36,799 nucleotides of DNA from a virus. The stretch is taken from positions 1-36,799 of IMG/VR virus record IMGVR_UViG_3300031851_000069; one strand, given 5' to 3'. The position numbers and the translations under genes were made by a program. Numbering within the stretch: the first letter of the stretch is position 1; every line of letters begins with the position of its first letter. Positions 1 to 6,042 of this stretch are shown in pieces. The notes beneath the pieces were generated by a model. The model had not been told where the DNA came from, ran no database searches, and was given only the letters and a program-made list of their open reading frames with translations.

Positions 1-127
1 GAATTACTCTGAAAAAGAAAAGTGTATAGGTTATTTAATCTACGCAGGTAGATTTGGTGGCTACGAGCTACAAAGGGACTCAAGTCTACAAGGATATGGC
101 ATAACCTTTAACACCAAAGAGAGATGA
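1..127. repeat. Direct repeat, left copy of 35774-35900
   Basis: These 127 bases are identical to 35774-35900. The two copies part at base 128, just after the TGA of the gene they contain. The left copy is followed by a 33-nt spacer, the right copy by an 860-nt gene module, and then both passes rejoin (161-199 equals 36761-36799). The simplest reading is a circular or circularly permuted genome read slightly past one full turn, with the two passes coming from different variants. Confidence 0.95.
2..127 (+). CDS. Small unknown phage protein, 3' part only
   Basis: Partial gene: only the last 41 codons are present because the window begins inside it. The full copy is at 35673-35900 (75 aa), and the shared codons are identical. 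The protein ends in FNTKER, encoded by the junction element that recurs ahead of several genes here. I do not recognise the family. The stop overlaps an ATG that opens only a nine-codon reading frame, unlike the right copy, where a 70-codon gene follows. Confidence 0.75.
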   Translation, partial: NYSEKEKCIGYLIYAGRFGGYELQRDSSLQGYGITFNTKER

Positions 128-161
128 GTCGTTGCACTCCTCACCGCAAATAAATTTGCTT

Positions 162-335
162 ATGAAAACAAACTACAAGTCAAAGAGAACAAGCGGAAGC
201 AAAAGGGTAATCAGCGATATTCGCAGTTACGCAATAGCCAACGCTAAAAAGACAAAGGTCAAATCAGAATTGTACAATCGCATAGTTCAGCTTTGCGAAA
301 GAGATTTAACAGAGTATGGTATTGAGTATGATTAA
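162..335 (+). CDS. Small basic unknown protein (57 aa)
   Basis: The start is the ATG at 162, because the duplicated sequence at the right end (36762) resumes at the same ATG. The protein is Lys/Arg-rich at its N-terminus and becomes acidic at the C-terminus. No domain is recognised. It overlaps the next gene by eight bases, which suggests translational coupling. It opens the left part of the plus-strand operon that carries the helicase and nucleases. A nucleic-acid-related role is possible from its charge, but that is inference. Confidence 0.6.
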   Translation: MKTNYKSKRTSGSKRVISDIRSYAIANAKKTKVKSELYNRIVQLCERDLTEYGIEYD

Positions 336-525
336 ATCTTACAACAGGAAGAGACGTCACATACGCGAGGTAGAAAAATATCTGGAGATGCTTATGTTAG
401 ACAATGTAAATCTCTCTCTTCAAGCCAGTAGGTTTGGATGGAACGATGACTTACAGAATCAATTAACCAACTCTGCCTTACTTATACGCAAGTATCAAAG
501 AAGGTTGAGATTAATAATAATGTAA
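328..525 (+). CDS. Small basic helical unknown protein (65 aa)
   Basis: The start is the ATG at 328, overlapping the stop of the preceding gene in the ATGATTAA arrangement common in this phage. The product is strongly basic (RKRRH near the start, KYQRRLRL near the end) and looks helical throughout. I do not recognise the family. It lies one base before the next ATG, so it belongs to the same transcript. Confidence 0.6.
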   Translation: MIKSYNRKRRHIREVEKYLEMLMLDNVNLSLQASRFGWNDDLQNQLTNSALLIRKYQRRLRLIIM

Positions 526-526
526 T

Positions 527-832
527 ATGAGTGACGAAGGACAAATGATTTATGACGTTGGTGTACGCCTTGCTTGGAAAAAGAAGCGAGGTAACGGATA
601 CGTCAATATGTATCAAGGTACAAAGGACAGACCCTTTCAGTTTGTTACAAGAGCAAAGTCTCTTGACCATATCAATCGCAATCCAGAAATGATAGCAAAG
701 ATGATGTCGTTTGTAGGAGCAACAGGTAAGAGCGTTTACGATTTCCATATCATAGAAGAGTTCTATCGTAAGGAAATAAGCAATAGCTTTTCACATAAAA
801 AAGAAGATTACATTAAAGAATTTGGCGAATGA
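527..832 (+). CDS. Unknown phage protein (101 aa) upstream of the helicase
   Basis: Soluble protein of mixed charge with no signal peptide or membrane segment and no domain that I can name. Its last codons overlap the start of the helicase gene by four bases (ATGA), so the two are probably translated together. The position suggests a helper of replication, but nothing in the sequence shows that directly. Confidence 0.7.
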   Translation: MSDEGQMIYDVGVRLAWKKKRGNGYVNMYQGTKDRPFQFVTRAKSLDHINRNPEMIAKMMSFVGATGKSVYDFHIIEEFYRKEISNSFSHKKEDYIKEFGE

Positions 833-1815
833 CAACGAGAAATTTTATCTATAGGGCTGAAGAGTTAAAAGATTCTCTAACAGAACTCCGCGAGAACGGA
901 GTAACAAAAGGTGCTTGGACAGGGTTTAGCTCTCTGTTTGATAAGTATTCAATGAAGTTGGGTAGTACCACTTATATATATGCAGGAGCGCATCAAGGGA
1001 AGTCGCAGTTTGCATTTGAAATGATGATGAACCTATCCCAATACTCTGGTTGGAAGTGGGCTGTATACTCCCCAGAAACAGGTTCGCCAACAGAAGTATT
1101 CGCAGAGTTCCTATGGGTGTACCTGCGTAAGCCGTTCCTTGTTAATGATAAGGTTATGGCTACAGATGAAGAGAGCCAAAGGGCTATTGAGTTTATAAAT
1201 GAACATTTCTATATTATAGATAGTGGTCTGCAAGACCTTACCGTAGAAGGTTTCTATAACTGTGTAACAAACATAGAAGAAGATTTTGGGGTTAAGATAC
1301 AGGGCTGTCTCATAGACCCGTTTACAGAGATTAAAACAGATATAAGCGTAGGTGTTCGTGATGACATTGCTATTGGTCAAGTGCTTACAAAAGTCAGAAA
1401 GCATAGTGCGGATAACAATTACCACACACTACTTACCGTACATACTAAACACCAACAACCTAAATATCGTAGTGGTATAGCATATATAGATAAACCTACT
1501 ATGAATGATATAGCAGGTGGTATGCAGTGGAGCCGTAAGGGTATGATGGTTATAAATATATGGCGATGTCCATTTGGATTAGAGGATTTAGATGGCGTAC
1601 CTTATGAACCTAATCAAGTTGAGATTACAGTTGTTAAGGCGAAACCTAAAATCGTAGGTAGGTTAGGAAAGATAACAATGTACTACGACAAGGTTAAGAA
1701 TAGATACTATGAGGTTGATAAGCAGGGCAATCCCTTGTACGCATATCAGAACCCCGATTACGAACCAGAAGAAGTAGCATTGCCTACACCTTCACAAGAG
1801 GAATTAGAATTTTGA
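829..1815 (+). CDS. DnaB-like replicative helicase / RecA-fold ATPase
   Basis: A 328-residue RecA-fold ATPase. The Walker A motif is GAHQGKS at residues 53-59 and the Walker B aspartate is in CLIDPF around residue 163. An HTKH motif near residue 206 sits where DnaB-type helicases carry the H4 region, and a Gly-rich stretch (DIAGGMQWSRKG) follows. It is shorter than host DnaB (about 450 residues) because it lacks the N-terminal primase-interaction domain, as many phage helicases do. It is the only replicative helicase seen and no primase or polymerase gene is visible, so the host probably supplies those. A RadA/Sak4-like role in recombination is the main alternative. Confidence 0.8.
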   Translation: MTTRNFIYRAEELKDSLTELRENGVTKGAWTGFSSLFDKYSMKLGSTTYIYAGAHQGKSQFAFEMMMNLSQYSGWKWAVYSPETGSPTEVFAEFLWVYLRKPFLVNDKVMATDEESQRAIEFINEHFYIIDSGLQDLTVEGFYNCVTNIEEDFGVKIQGCLIDPFTEIKTDISVGVRDDIAIGQVLTKVRKHSADNNYHTLLTVHTKHQQPKYRSGIAYIDKPTMNDIAGGMQWSRKGMMVINIWRCPFGLEDLDGVPYEPNQVEITVVKAKPKIVGRLGKITMYYDKVKNRYYEVDKQGNPLYAYQNPDYEPEEVALPTPSQEELEF

Positions 1816-2078
1816 AAAGTTGGTCAGAAGCATATAGAAAGAGTTGGTGCGAGATGATTCGTGCCTACCTAAAGTTTAACATAGCCTCCGCAAAGGAGGT
1901 TGAAGTTTTAGAATGGAACAAGATGCTAATCAATGGTAAGGAGTTCAAAGTGGATGTAACGGACTACACTGGTAATTCCGAGAACTATATATTTCTCAAC
2001 CCTTCCAACGGTAGGATGGTCATTGAAACAAAGGGTATACAAAAAATTTATAAGTTTGAGGTAGAACTTACCAAATAA
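1812..2078 (+). CDS. Unknown protein (88 aa), TTG start
   Basis: The reading frame begins at a TTG that overlaps the helicase stop in a TTGA arrangement. The first in-frame ATG is 14 codons later and would remove a Trp-rich N-terminus. The C-terminal half looks like beta strands. No family is recognised. A 19-base gap separates it from the next gene, so it is probably co-transcribed with it. Confidence 0.6.
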   Translation: MKSWSEAYRKSWCEMIRAYLKFNIASAKEVEVLEWNKMLINGKEFKVDVTDYTGNSENYIFLNPSNGRMVIETKGIQKIYKFEVELTK

Positions 2079-2097
2079 TTAACTATATTAGTATCAA

Positions 2098-2376
2098 ATG
2101 ATTAGTACAAAAGACTTAATTATAAAGACATCGCAGGAGGTAACAGACCTGCTCCTTGAGAAGAATGCTGCCTACGGGGATTCAGCCCTTTACCCCGTAG
2201 GTATCTTCTCAAAGGGAAACGCTGTGGATAGCCTATGCGCTCGTATAGACGATAAACTTATGCGTATCAAATCAAGGGGCATTACCGATGCCACCGAAGA
2301 TACTGTGCAAGACCTAATAGGATACCTTATCCTGTTAAAGATTGCGATACATAACAATAATGAGTTGGAAGAATAA
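2098..2376 (+). CDS. DUF1599 / Nmad1-like protein (nucleotide-modification-associated)
   Basis: A 92-residue all-helical protein with the family pattern: KNAAYGDS at residues 22-29, RIDDKLMRIK at 49-58 and EDTVQDLIGYLILLKIA at 67-83. DUF1599 is linked in the literature to phage nucleotide-modification loci and has a MazG-like helical layout, so a role in nucleotide metabolism or DNA base modification is plausible. No partner transferase or base-synthesis enzyme is visible here, so the actual chemistry is unknown. The next gene starts inside its 3' end. Confidence 0.7.
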   Translation: MISTKDLIIKTSQEVTDLLLEKNAAYGDSALYPVGIFSKGNAVDSLCARIDDKLMRIKSRGITDATEDTVQDLIGYLILLKIAIHNNNELEE

Positions 2377-2758
2377 CGAGCAAAATCTCTTTGAACACCT
2401 AAAACAAAATTACATAAGCGACCTTAACTGGTCGGAAGGGGATTACTCACACCACGATTGCTACTCCTTACAACTCAAATGCGACATAGAATTAAAGTGC
2501 CGCAACAAGCATTATGACGGTTTAGTCATAGAGAAATACAAGTACGATAAGCTGCTCGCAAGAGCTGAAAGCCACAATACTATTCCAGTATATATATGCC
2601 AAACACCTAAAGGCATATTCGCATTTAACCTCGCTTCACTTGAAGAACCCTCTTGGGAAACCAAAGGGATGCCGAAGACCTCACACTTTAACCAACGACA
2701 ATTCGTTGACAAGGTGGTGGGGTTTTTGCATATAGATAAATCCAAATCGTATGATTGA
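2360..2758 (+). CDS. PD-(D/E)XK-type nuclease, small
   Basis: The start is the ATG at 2360, giving 132 residues; the frame is open a few codons upstream, but only from a TTG. The core pattern is D33, then CDIELK with E44 and K46, followed by basic residues, which is the D-(X)n-ExK arrangement of restriction-endonuclease-fold enzymes. The gene precedes RusA and overlaps both neighbours, so it sits in a DNA-processing group. Proposed role: cleavage of host or branched DNA. The fold assignment rests on the motif only. Confidence 0.6.
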   Translation: MSWKNNEQNLFEHLKQNYISDLNWSEGDYSHHDCYSLQLKCDIELKCRNKHYDGLVIEKYKYDKLLARAESHNTIPVYICQTPKGIFAFNLASLEEPSWETKGMPKTSHFNQRQFVDKVVGFLHIDKSKSYD

Positions 2759-3101
2759 GATAGACCTTAACTTACCTAAACCCCCAAGTCTTAACGCTTA
2801 TTACGCGGGTAAGCATTGGGCTATTCGTAAAAAACATAAAGATGAGTATTCTAAAAAATGTAAGGAAGAGATTGAGAAGTTTGACTACTTCACTTTTGAA
2901 AGCTATGAAATTCATATTAGCTACAATTCTCGGCACGATGTTGATAATGTTATTCTCGTTTCTAAATTTCTCTCGGATACTCTCGTTAGTATGGGTATGG
3001 TTAAAGACGATGGTAACAAGTATTACAAAAGGCTTAACATCAAGATTGACAAAGACCTTCCGAAAGACACATTCATCGTAAAATTAAGATGTTATGATTA
3101 A
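2751..3101 (+). CDS. rusA: RusA-family Holliday junction resolvase
   Basis: The 116-residue length is normal for RusA. The conserved acidic residues that bind metal are visible: D63 and D65 in DVDN, D76 in KFLSDTL, and D86/D87 in MVKDDG, with the N-terminal signature PKPPSLNAYY. RusA dimers cut four-way junctions symmetrically. In phages they resolve recombination intermediates and branched concatemers before packaging. The gene overlaps both neighbours by about eight bases. Confidence 0.85.
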   Translation: MIEIDLNLPKPPSLNAYYAGKHWAIRKKHKDEYSKKCKEEIEKFDYFTFESYEIHISYNSRHDVDNVILVSKFLSDTLVSMGMVKDDGNKYYKRLNIKIDKDLPKDTFIVKLRCYD

Positions 3102-3303
3102 TCAGAAGAACTATCAGACTTGTAAATTAATTAGAAACAGGATTGACCTGTACCTCTACGAGATGGCAAGTCTGTTTACTAATATAGGTATAGACTCCAC
3201 AGTAGAGGAGATTCAATATGCCTACAGAAAAGAAAGGGAATACATTGAACTAATAGCAGAGCTTGACCCAGAGAAAGCTGATAGGTTACGCTCGTCCTAC
3301 TAA
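3094..3303 (+). CDS. Small unknown protein (69 aa)
   Basis: Helical, mixed-charge protein starting at an ATG that overlaps the RusA stop. No motif is recognised. The stop is one base from the next start, so it is part of the same operon. A role in DNA metabolism would be a guess from position only. Confidence 0.6.
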   Translation: MINQKNYQTCKLIRNRIDLYLYEMASLFTNIGIDSTVEEIQYAYRKEREYIELIAELDPEKADRLRSSY

Positions 3304-3304
3304 T

Positions 3305-3538
3305 ATGTTGTTTGAAGAACATTACGAAGATTTAACAGATGCAGAAGCAAATCTCATACTTGATATATACAGAGTCATTGACGAGTTGGTATACTTCGGT
3401 GAGCCAGTCACATTGGTTAGATTGGGATTTGAGCTTGGCATAAGACCAGATGAGCTTTCTGACTATCTTGCTATTATTGTTACCATACTAAATAAAGTAG
3501 AGGAAGAATATGCCGAGATACGACAAGGCTCTAATTGA
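3305..3538 (+). CDS. Small acidic protein with possible helix-turn-helix (77 aa)
   Basis: The start is the ATG at 3305, directly after the preceding stop. Residues around 30-55 (VTLVRLGFELGIRPDELSDYL) have the spacing of a helix-turn-helix: helix, LGI turn, helix. The whole protein is strongly acidic, which is unusual for a DNA binder and would also fit a protein-interaction module. It precedes, and overlaps by 29 bases, the possible sigma-like gene. Confidence 0.6.
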   Translation: MLFEEHYEDLTDAEANLILDIYRVIDELVYFGEPVTLVRLGFELGIRPDELSDYLAIIVTILNKVEEEYAEIRQGSN

Positions 3539-3914
3539 GGAGGAAGCATTTAAATCTGTAGAACAAGGATGTCTAACAGAAGAACTTGGTGCATTTATTC
3601 TACAGCGTGCTATTGAGATTTCTGGTTCAGCTTTTGTAACCGATGGAAACAAGGAATTAAAGCAAGCCTTAATAGATTCTGCCGTAATGCGTACTTGTGA
3701 AAAATTCCTGCATTATTATCAAAGCGGAAAATCTGCTGCAAATCTTGTGATTAGTATTATATACTCAACGATGACTAATAAAATAGTTTCGTTAAACCAT
3801 AGTGATGTTTATGGACATAATATCAAAGGATATGTAGTGTCTATAGAAGATGGAGAAAAGAAAATTAGATTAGTGCGCTATACAAAAGATAATTATTTAA
3901 GTGAAAAATTGTAA
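3510..3914 (+). CDS. Possible sigma-like / late transcription factor (134 aa)
   Basis: Residues about 45-95 (KELKQALIDSAVMRTCEKF, then SAANLVISIIYSTMTNKIV) have the spacing of sigma region 2 as found in small phage sigma factors such as T4 gp55: a first helix, then a helix ending before a basic/aromatic stretch. No region 4 is present. If right, the protein would direct host RNA polymerase to the late promoter of the 22-kb minus-strand block. This is a weak, pattern-based call. The alternative is simply a conserved unknown phage protein. Confidence 0.4.
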   Translation: MPRYDKALIEEEAFKSVEQGCLTEELGAFILQRAIEISGSAFVTDGNKELKQALIDSAVMRTCEKFLHYYQSGKSAANLVISIIYSTMTNKIVSLNHSDVYGHNIKGYVVSIEDGEKKIRLVRYTKDNYLSEKL

Positions 3915-4162
3915 TGATGGAGATTTATAACGATTGGATTTTAGTAAGTTCTGTAGGATTAATGTTTGCATTCCTATTTATTTTTGAACCTTACGGGTGG
4001 GTAATGGAAAGAGTATTGCCGTTTAAGCCATTTAACTGCGTTCTATGCCTTTCTTTCTGGTGTAGTCTACTCTTGTATGCTTACCTTGAAGTCAATCCCT
4101 TATACGCCATTTATACGTCTTTTATTGCAGAGCTATCGTATAGAAAGTTGGTTAATGAGTAA
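3914..4162 (+). CDS. Small membrane protein with Cys cluster (82 aa)
   Basis: There are two hydrophobic segments, residues about 8-26 and 43-62, the second containing NCVLCLSFWC, so three cysteines lie at the membrane edge. Family unknown; similar CVLCxSFW membrane peptides are, as far as I recall, common in phage genomes. The ATG overlaps the preceding stop (TAATG). Translation could start at 3914 or 3917. A lysis-related or exclusion role is possible but not shown. A terminator follows it. Confidence 0.65.
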   Translation: MMEIYNDWILVSSVGLMFAFLFIFEPYGWVMERVLPFKPFNCVLCLSFWCSLLLYAYLEVNPLYAIYTSFIAELSYRKLVNE

Positions 4163-4190
4163 AGAGAAAAATGTAAATTATAACAGTGGT

Positions 4191-4224
4191 TGGCTCTTCC
4201 TTTATTGGGACGAGCCTCTTTTTT
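4191..4224 (+). terminator. Rho-independent terminator within the left operon
   Basis: GGCTCTTCC (4192-4200) pairs with GGGAcGAGCC (4207-4216, one bulged C) around a six-base loop, followed by TCTTTTTT. It lies between the Cys-rich membrane protein and the lysis cassette. It may lower read-through into the lysis genes or delay them. Confidence 0.65.
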
Positions 4225-4245
4225 CTAACTCTAATATTAACGACA

Positions 4246-4401
4246 ATGCCGATACCAGTTCCGAATCTAAAGGAAACAAGACCAGAGTTCACAAATAGAT
4301 GTATGAGTAACGAATCAATGATGGATGAATACCCAGAAACATCCCAGCGATTAGCAGTATGTTACACATCGTGGACATCGGAGATTAAAAAAGTAAAGTA
4401 A
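4246..4401 (+). CDS. Small conserved phage protein, MPIPxP...RCM type (51 aa)
   Basis: The start is the ATG at 4246. The frame is open upstream, but that stretch is the terminator hairpin. The pattern PxPNLKE...FxxRCM...EYPxxxQRLAVCY is one I know from many short phage proteins and from tails of prohead proteases. Its function is not established. Two cysteines about 20 residues apart could bind metal. The stop overlaps the ATG of the endolysin by one base. Confidence 0.65.
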   Translation: MPIPVPNLKETRPEFTNRCMSNESMMDEYPETSQRLAVCYTSWTSEIKKVK

Positions 4402-4778
4402 TGGAAGGACTAACAAGAGCATTCCATATGTTCTTTGAGTATAGCGAGTTTGACTCACCCGATGAAAGAGGGAGCTATATAAATATGGATGTAGCGTTTT
4501 TAAATAAACTATCTAAAGCTCGTGAGCTTGCAGCTATAGGATTTAAAATTACAAGCGGGTACAGAAGTCCTGCTCATAACGCAAAGGTAGGTGGCGTACC
4601 CTCAAGCAGTCACACAAATGGACACGCAGTAGATATCTACGCACCCACCTCAACACAAAAATATCTAATTATTAATTCTCTTCTCCAAGCAGGGTTTAAT
4701 CGCATAGGTGTAGCAAAGAACTTTATACACGTTGATGATGACCCAAACAAAAGTGAAGATGTAATCTGGACCTATTAA
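4401..4778 (+). CDS. Endolysin, M15 peptidase (D-Ala-D-Ala carboxypeptidase type)
   Basis: Zinc peptidase of the M15A / VanY group, 125 residues, typical for a single-domain phage enzyme. SGYRSPAHN (52-60) is the substrate-side motif. SSHTNGHAVDI supplies H71 and D78, and FIHVD supplies H110 as the third zinc ligand. It cleaves the peptide stems of peptidoglycan in the periplasm. There is no signal peptide, so it depends on the holin encoded just downstream. Confidence 0.88.
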   Translation: MEGLTRAFHMFFEYSEFDSPDERGSYINMDVAFLNKLSKARELAAIGFKITSGYRSPAHNAKVGGVPSSSHTNGHAVDIYAPTSTQKYLIINSLLQAGFNRIGVAKNFIHVDDDPNKSEDVIWTY

Positions 4779-4904
4779 ATGAAAAATGATTTTGATGTAA
4801 GCGATTCGTTCGCTGACTTCGTAGACGAAATGACTAATGACGAGAAAAACAATAACGCTCAATGCTCCATTGATAATCCAGAGTGTGAAGCGTGTGGTAG
4901 CTAA
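4779..4904 (+). CDS. Short acidic Cys-containing peptide between endolysin and holin (41 aa)
   Basis: The ATG follows the endolysin stop without a gap, and the stop lies two bases before the holin ATG. The first 27 residues are acidic and the end is CSIDNPECEACGS with three cysteines. No hydrophobic segment, so it is not a spanin. It may be a regulator within the lysis cassette. Translated position and tight packing are the only support. Confidence 0.5.
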   Translation: MKNDFDVSDSFADFVDEMTNDEKNNNAQCSIDNPECEACGS

Positions 4905-4906
4905 CT

Positions 4907-5272
4907 ATGGGAAATCCGATAAGAAGACTTTTTACGGGGGGTGCGAAGGAAGCTGTGGAAGCAGTTGCCAATGTGGTAGATAGGTTCGTAACTACACCCG
5001 AAGAAAAAGAAGCTGTGCGTCAAAGCATAGAACAAGAAATCACCAAGCGTTGGAAGGCCGATAGCCTCACCGATTCTTGGTTGAGTAAGAACGTTAGACC
5101 ATTAACCCTTGCAACCGTTATGATATTTCTGGTGCTTATGACCTTCTTTGAAGGCTTCGGTATTAGTAGTGTTAACGAGAGATGGATTGGATTATGGGAA
5201 ATGGTAAGCGTAACGGTGATAGGCGGGTACTTCGCAGTAAGAAGCGTGGACAAGCGAACCAGGATAAAGTAA
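4907..5272 (+). CDS. Holin, 3-TM type (GTA-holin-like)
   Basis: A 121-residue protein with an amphipathic N-terminus (GGAKEAVEAVANVVDRFVTTPEEK), the signature WLSKNVRPLTLA at about 59-70, two clear hydrophobic segments (about 67-85 and 100-113) and a basic tail RSVDKRTRIK. This matches the Holin_3TM family found in gene-transfer agents and phages. It would form membrane lesions that let the M15 endolysin reach the periplasm. Its 3' end overlaps a different reading frame that encodes a Cys-rich peptide. Confidence 0.75.
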   Translation: MGNPIRRLFTGGAKEAVEAVANVVDRFVTTPEEKEAVRQSIEQEITKRWKADSLTDSWLSKNVRPLTLATVMIFLVLMTFFEGFGISSVNERWIGLWEMVSVTVIGGYFAVRSVDKRTRIK

Positions 5273-5334
5273 CCTGGTGCGAATCTGCACCAATAGAATG
5301 TACCTGTAACGGTACTTGCAATAAAAAGGGGTAG
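5182..5334 (+). CDS. Overlapping Cys-rich basic peptide (50 aa)
   Basis: A second frame begins inside the holin gene (ATG at 5182, or 5194) and runs 62 bases past its stop. The first 26 residues are basic, then come four cysteines in CESAPIECTCNGTC before the stop. This resembles a small metal-binding or disulfide-rich domain. The stop codon lies in the left arm of the terminator. The holin frame constrains the first 90 bases, so only the Cys-rich end is independent evidence. Confidence 0.5.
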   Translation: MDWIMGNGKRNGDRRVLRSKKRGQANQDKVTWCESAPIECTCNGTCNKKG

Positions 5335-5360
5335 GCTTTAGTCTATCCCTTTTCTTTTTT
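5324..5360. terminator. Bidirectional terminator between convergent operons
   Basis: AAAAGGGGTAGGC (5324-5336) pairs along its whole length, with two G-T pairs, with GTCTATCCCTTTT (5341-5353) around a four-base loop, followed by CTTTTTT. The A-run in front serves as the T-run for minus-strand transcripts. It separates the plus-strand lysis genes from the end of the minus-strand virion operon. Confidence 0.85.
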
Positions 5361-5501
5361 ATTCATATAATACCAACGCTGTGCGGTATATCCTATAGAT
5401 GCTATAAGAAGAATAATTTTTAAAGCGTCTTCAACATTTGAGAATGACACAGCCATACTAGAGGTGTTGAAAAGCAATACTTTGATATCTGTAGTATCCA
5501 T
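5343..5501 (-). CDS. Small membrane protein at the end of the virion operon (52 aa)
   Basis: The start overlaps the stop of the connector gene by one base (TAATG). Residues 25-40 (DALKIILLIASIGYTA) form one membrane segment, followed by a basic end YYMNKKEKG. The stop lies in the terminator stem, mirroring the convergent gene at 5182-5334. Function unknown; small single-span proteins after the connector gene are, to my knowledge, common in related phages. Confidence 0.65.
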   Translation of the reverse strand: MDTTDIKVLLFNTSSMAVSFSNVEDALKIILLIASIGYTAQRWYYMNKKEKG

Positions 5502-6040
5502 TAGTAGTCGTAAGTTACTCCTCCGTCTTCGCAGGATTTATCTGTAACACCATCTTGAGGGTAGAAGACATCACTTTGGTAGGTGTCTTGCGCATCAAAT
5601 AAGTCATTGTCACAACCATCGGCTGTAGCGACTGCCTTAAGTATAGGATTGTCAAGGATATAGTTTGTAATACGTTTATTGATATAGGATAATTTACTAT
5701 CAATAGTAGAAGATATAGTGTCAAGGATGTATTGGTCTTGCTTTTGCTCCTCAGCTTTTGTTGTAGCTGTTGCTGTTCTTAAAATAGAGATAGCCGCTTT
5801 AGCAGAATACATAGCTAAAGTATACTTAACCAGCTTAAATAAACCTTGCTCAGATGTAGACAATGTTTCCGCTAATACCTTAGCTTCAATGTCTTCATAC
5901 AAACAGCTACCTAGTAAATCTTGTATAGATGTGAACTGCTCTAACTGTATTAATGACAATAAAGCACCTCTGTCCATACGCTTAGGTAAAGGAAAGTTCT
6001 GGTACAAATAGTTATCGTCTATGAATATTACATCAACCAT
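5501..6040 (-). CDS. Head-tail connector / adaptor candidate (179 aa)
   Basis: Mostly helical protein directly downstream of the portal gene. The region LSLIQLEQFTSIQDLLGSCLYEDI resembles the DUF6712-type proteins that follow portals in Bacteroidota phages, though I cannot verify this by a search. Connectors of this size bind under the portal ring and link it to the tail. The C-terminus is acidic with two cysteines. The function is inferred mainly from position. Confidence 0.5.
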   Translation of the reverse strand: MVDVIFIDDNYLYQNFPLPKRMDRGALLSLIQLEQFTSIQDLLGSCLYEDIEAKVLAETLSTSEQGLFKLVKYTLAMYSAKAAISILRTATATTKAEEQKQDQYILDTISSTIDSKLSYINKRITNYILDNPILKAVATADGCDNDLFDAQDTYQSDVFYPQDGVTDKSCEDGGVTYDY

Positions 6041-6042
6041 TA

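Noticed and set aside
482-748. Minus-strand frame opposite the 101-residue gene
   Set aside because: It lies antisense to tightly packed plus-strand genes and has a composition typical of a shadow frame.
4155-4298. Plus-strand frame of 47 codons after the Cys-rich membrane protein
   Set aside because: It runs through the terminator hairpin and overlaps the better supported gene at 4246-4401; its translation has no recognisable pattern.
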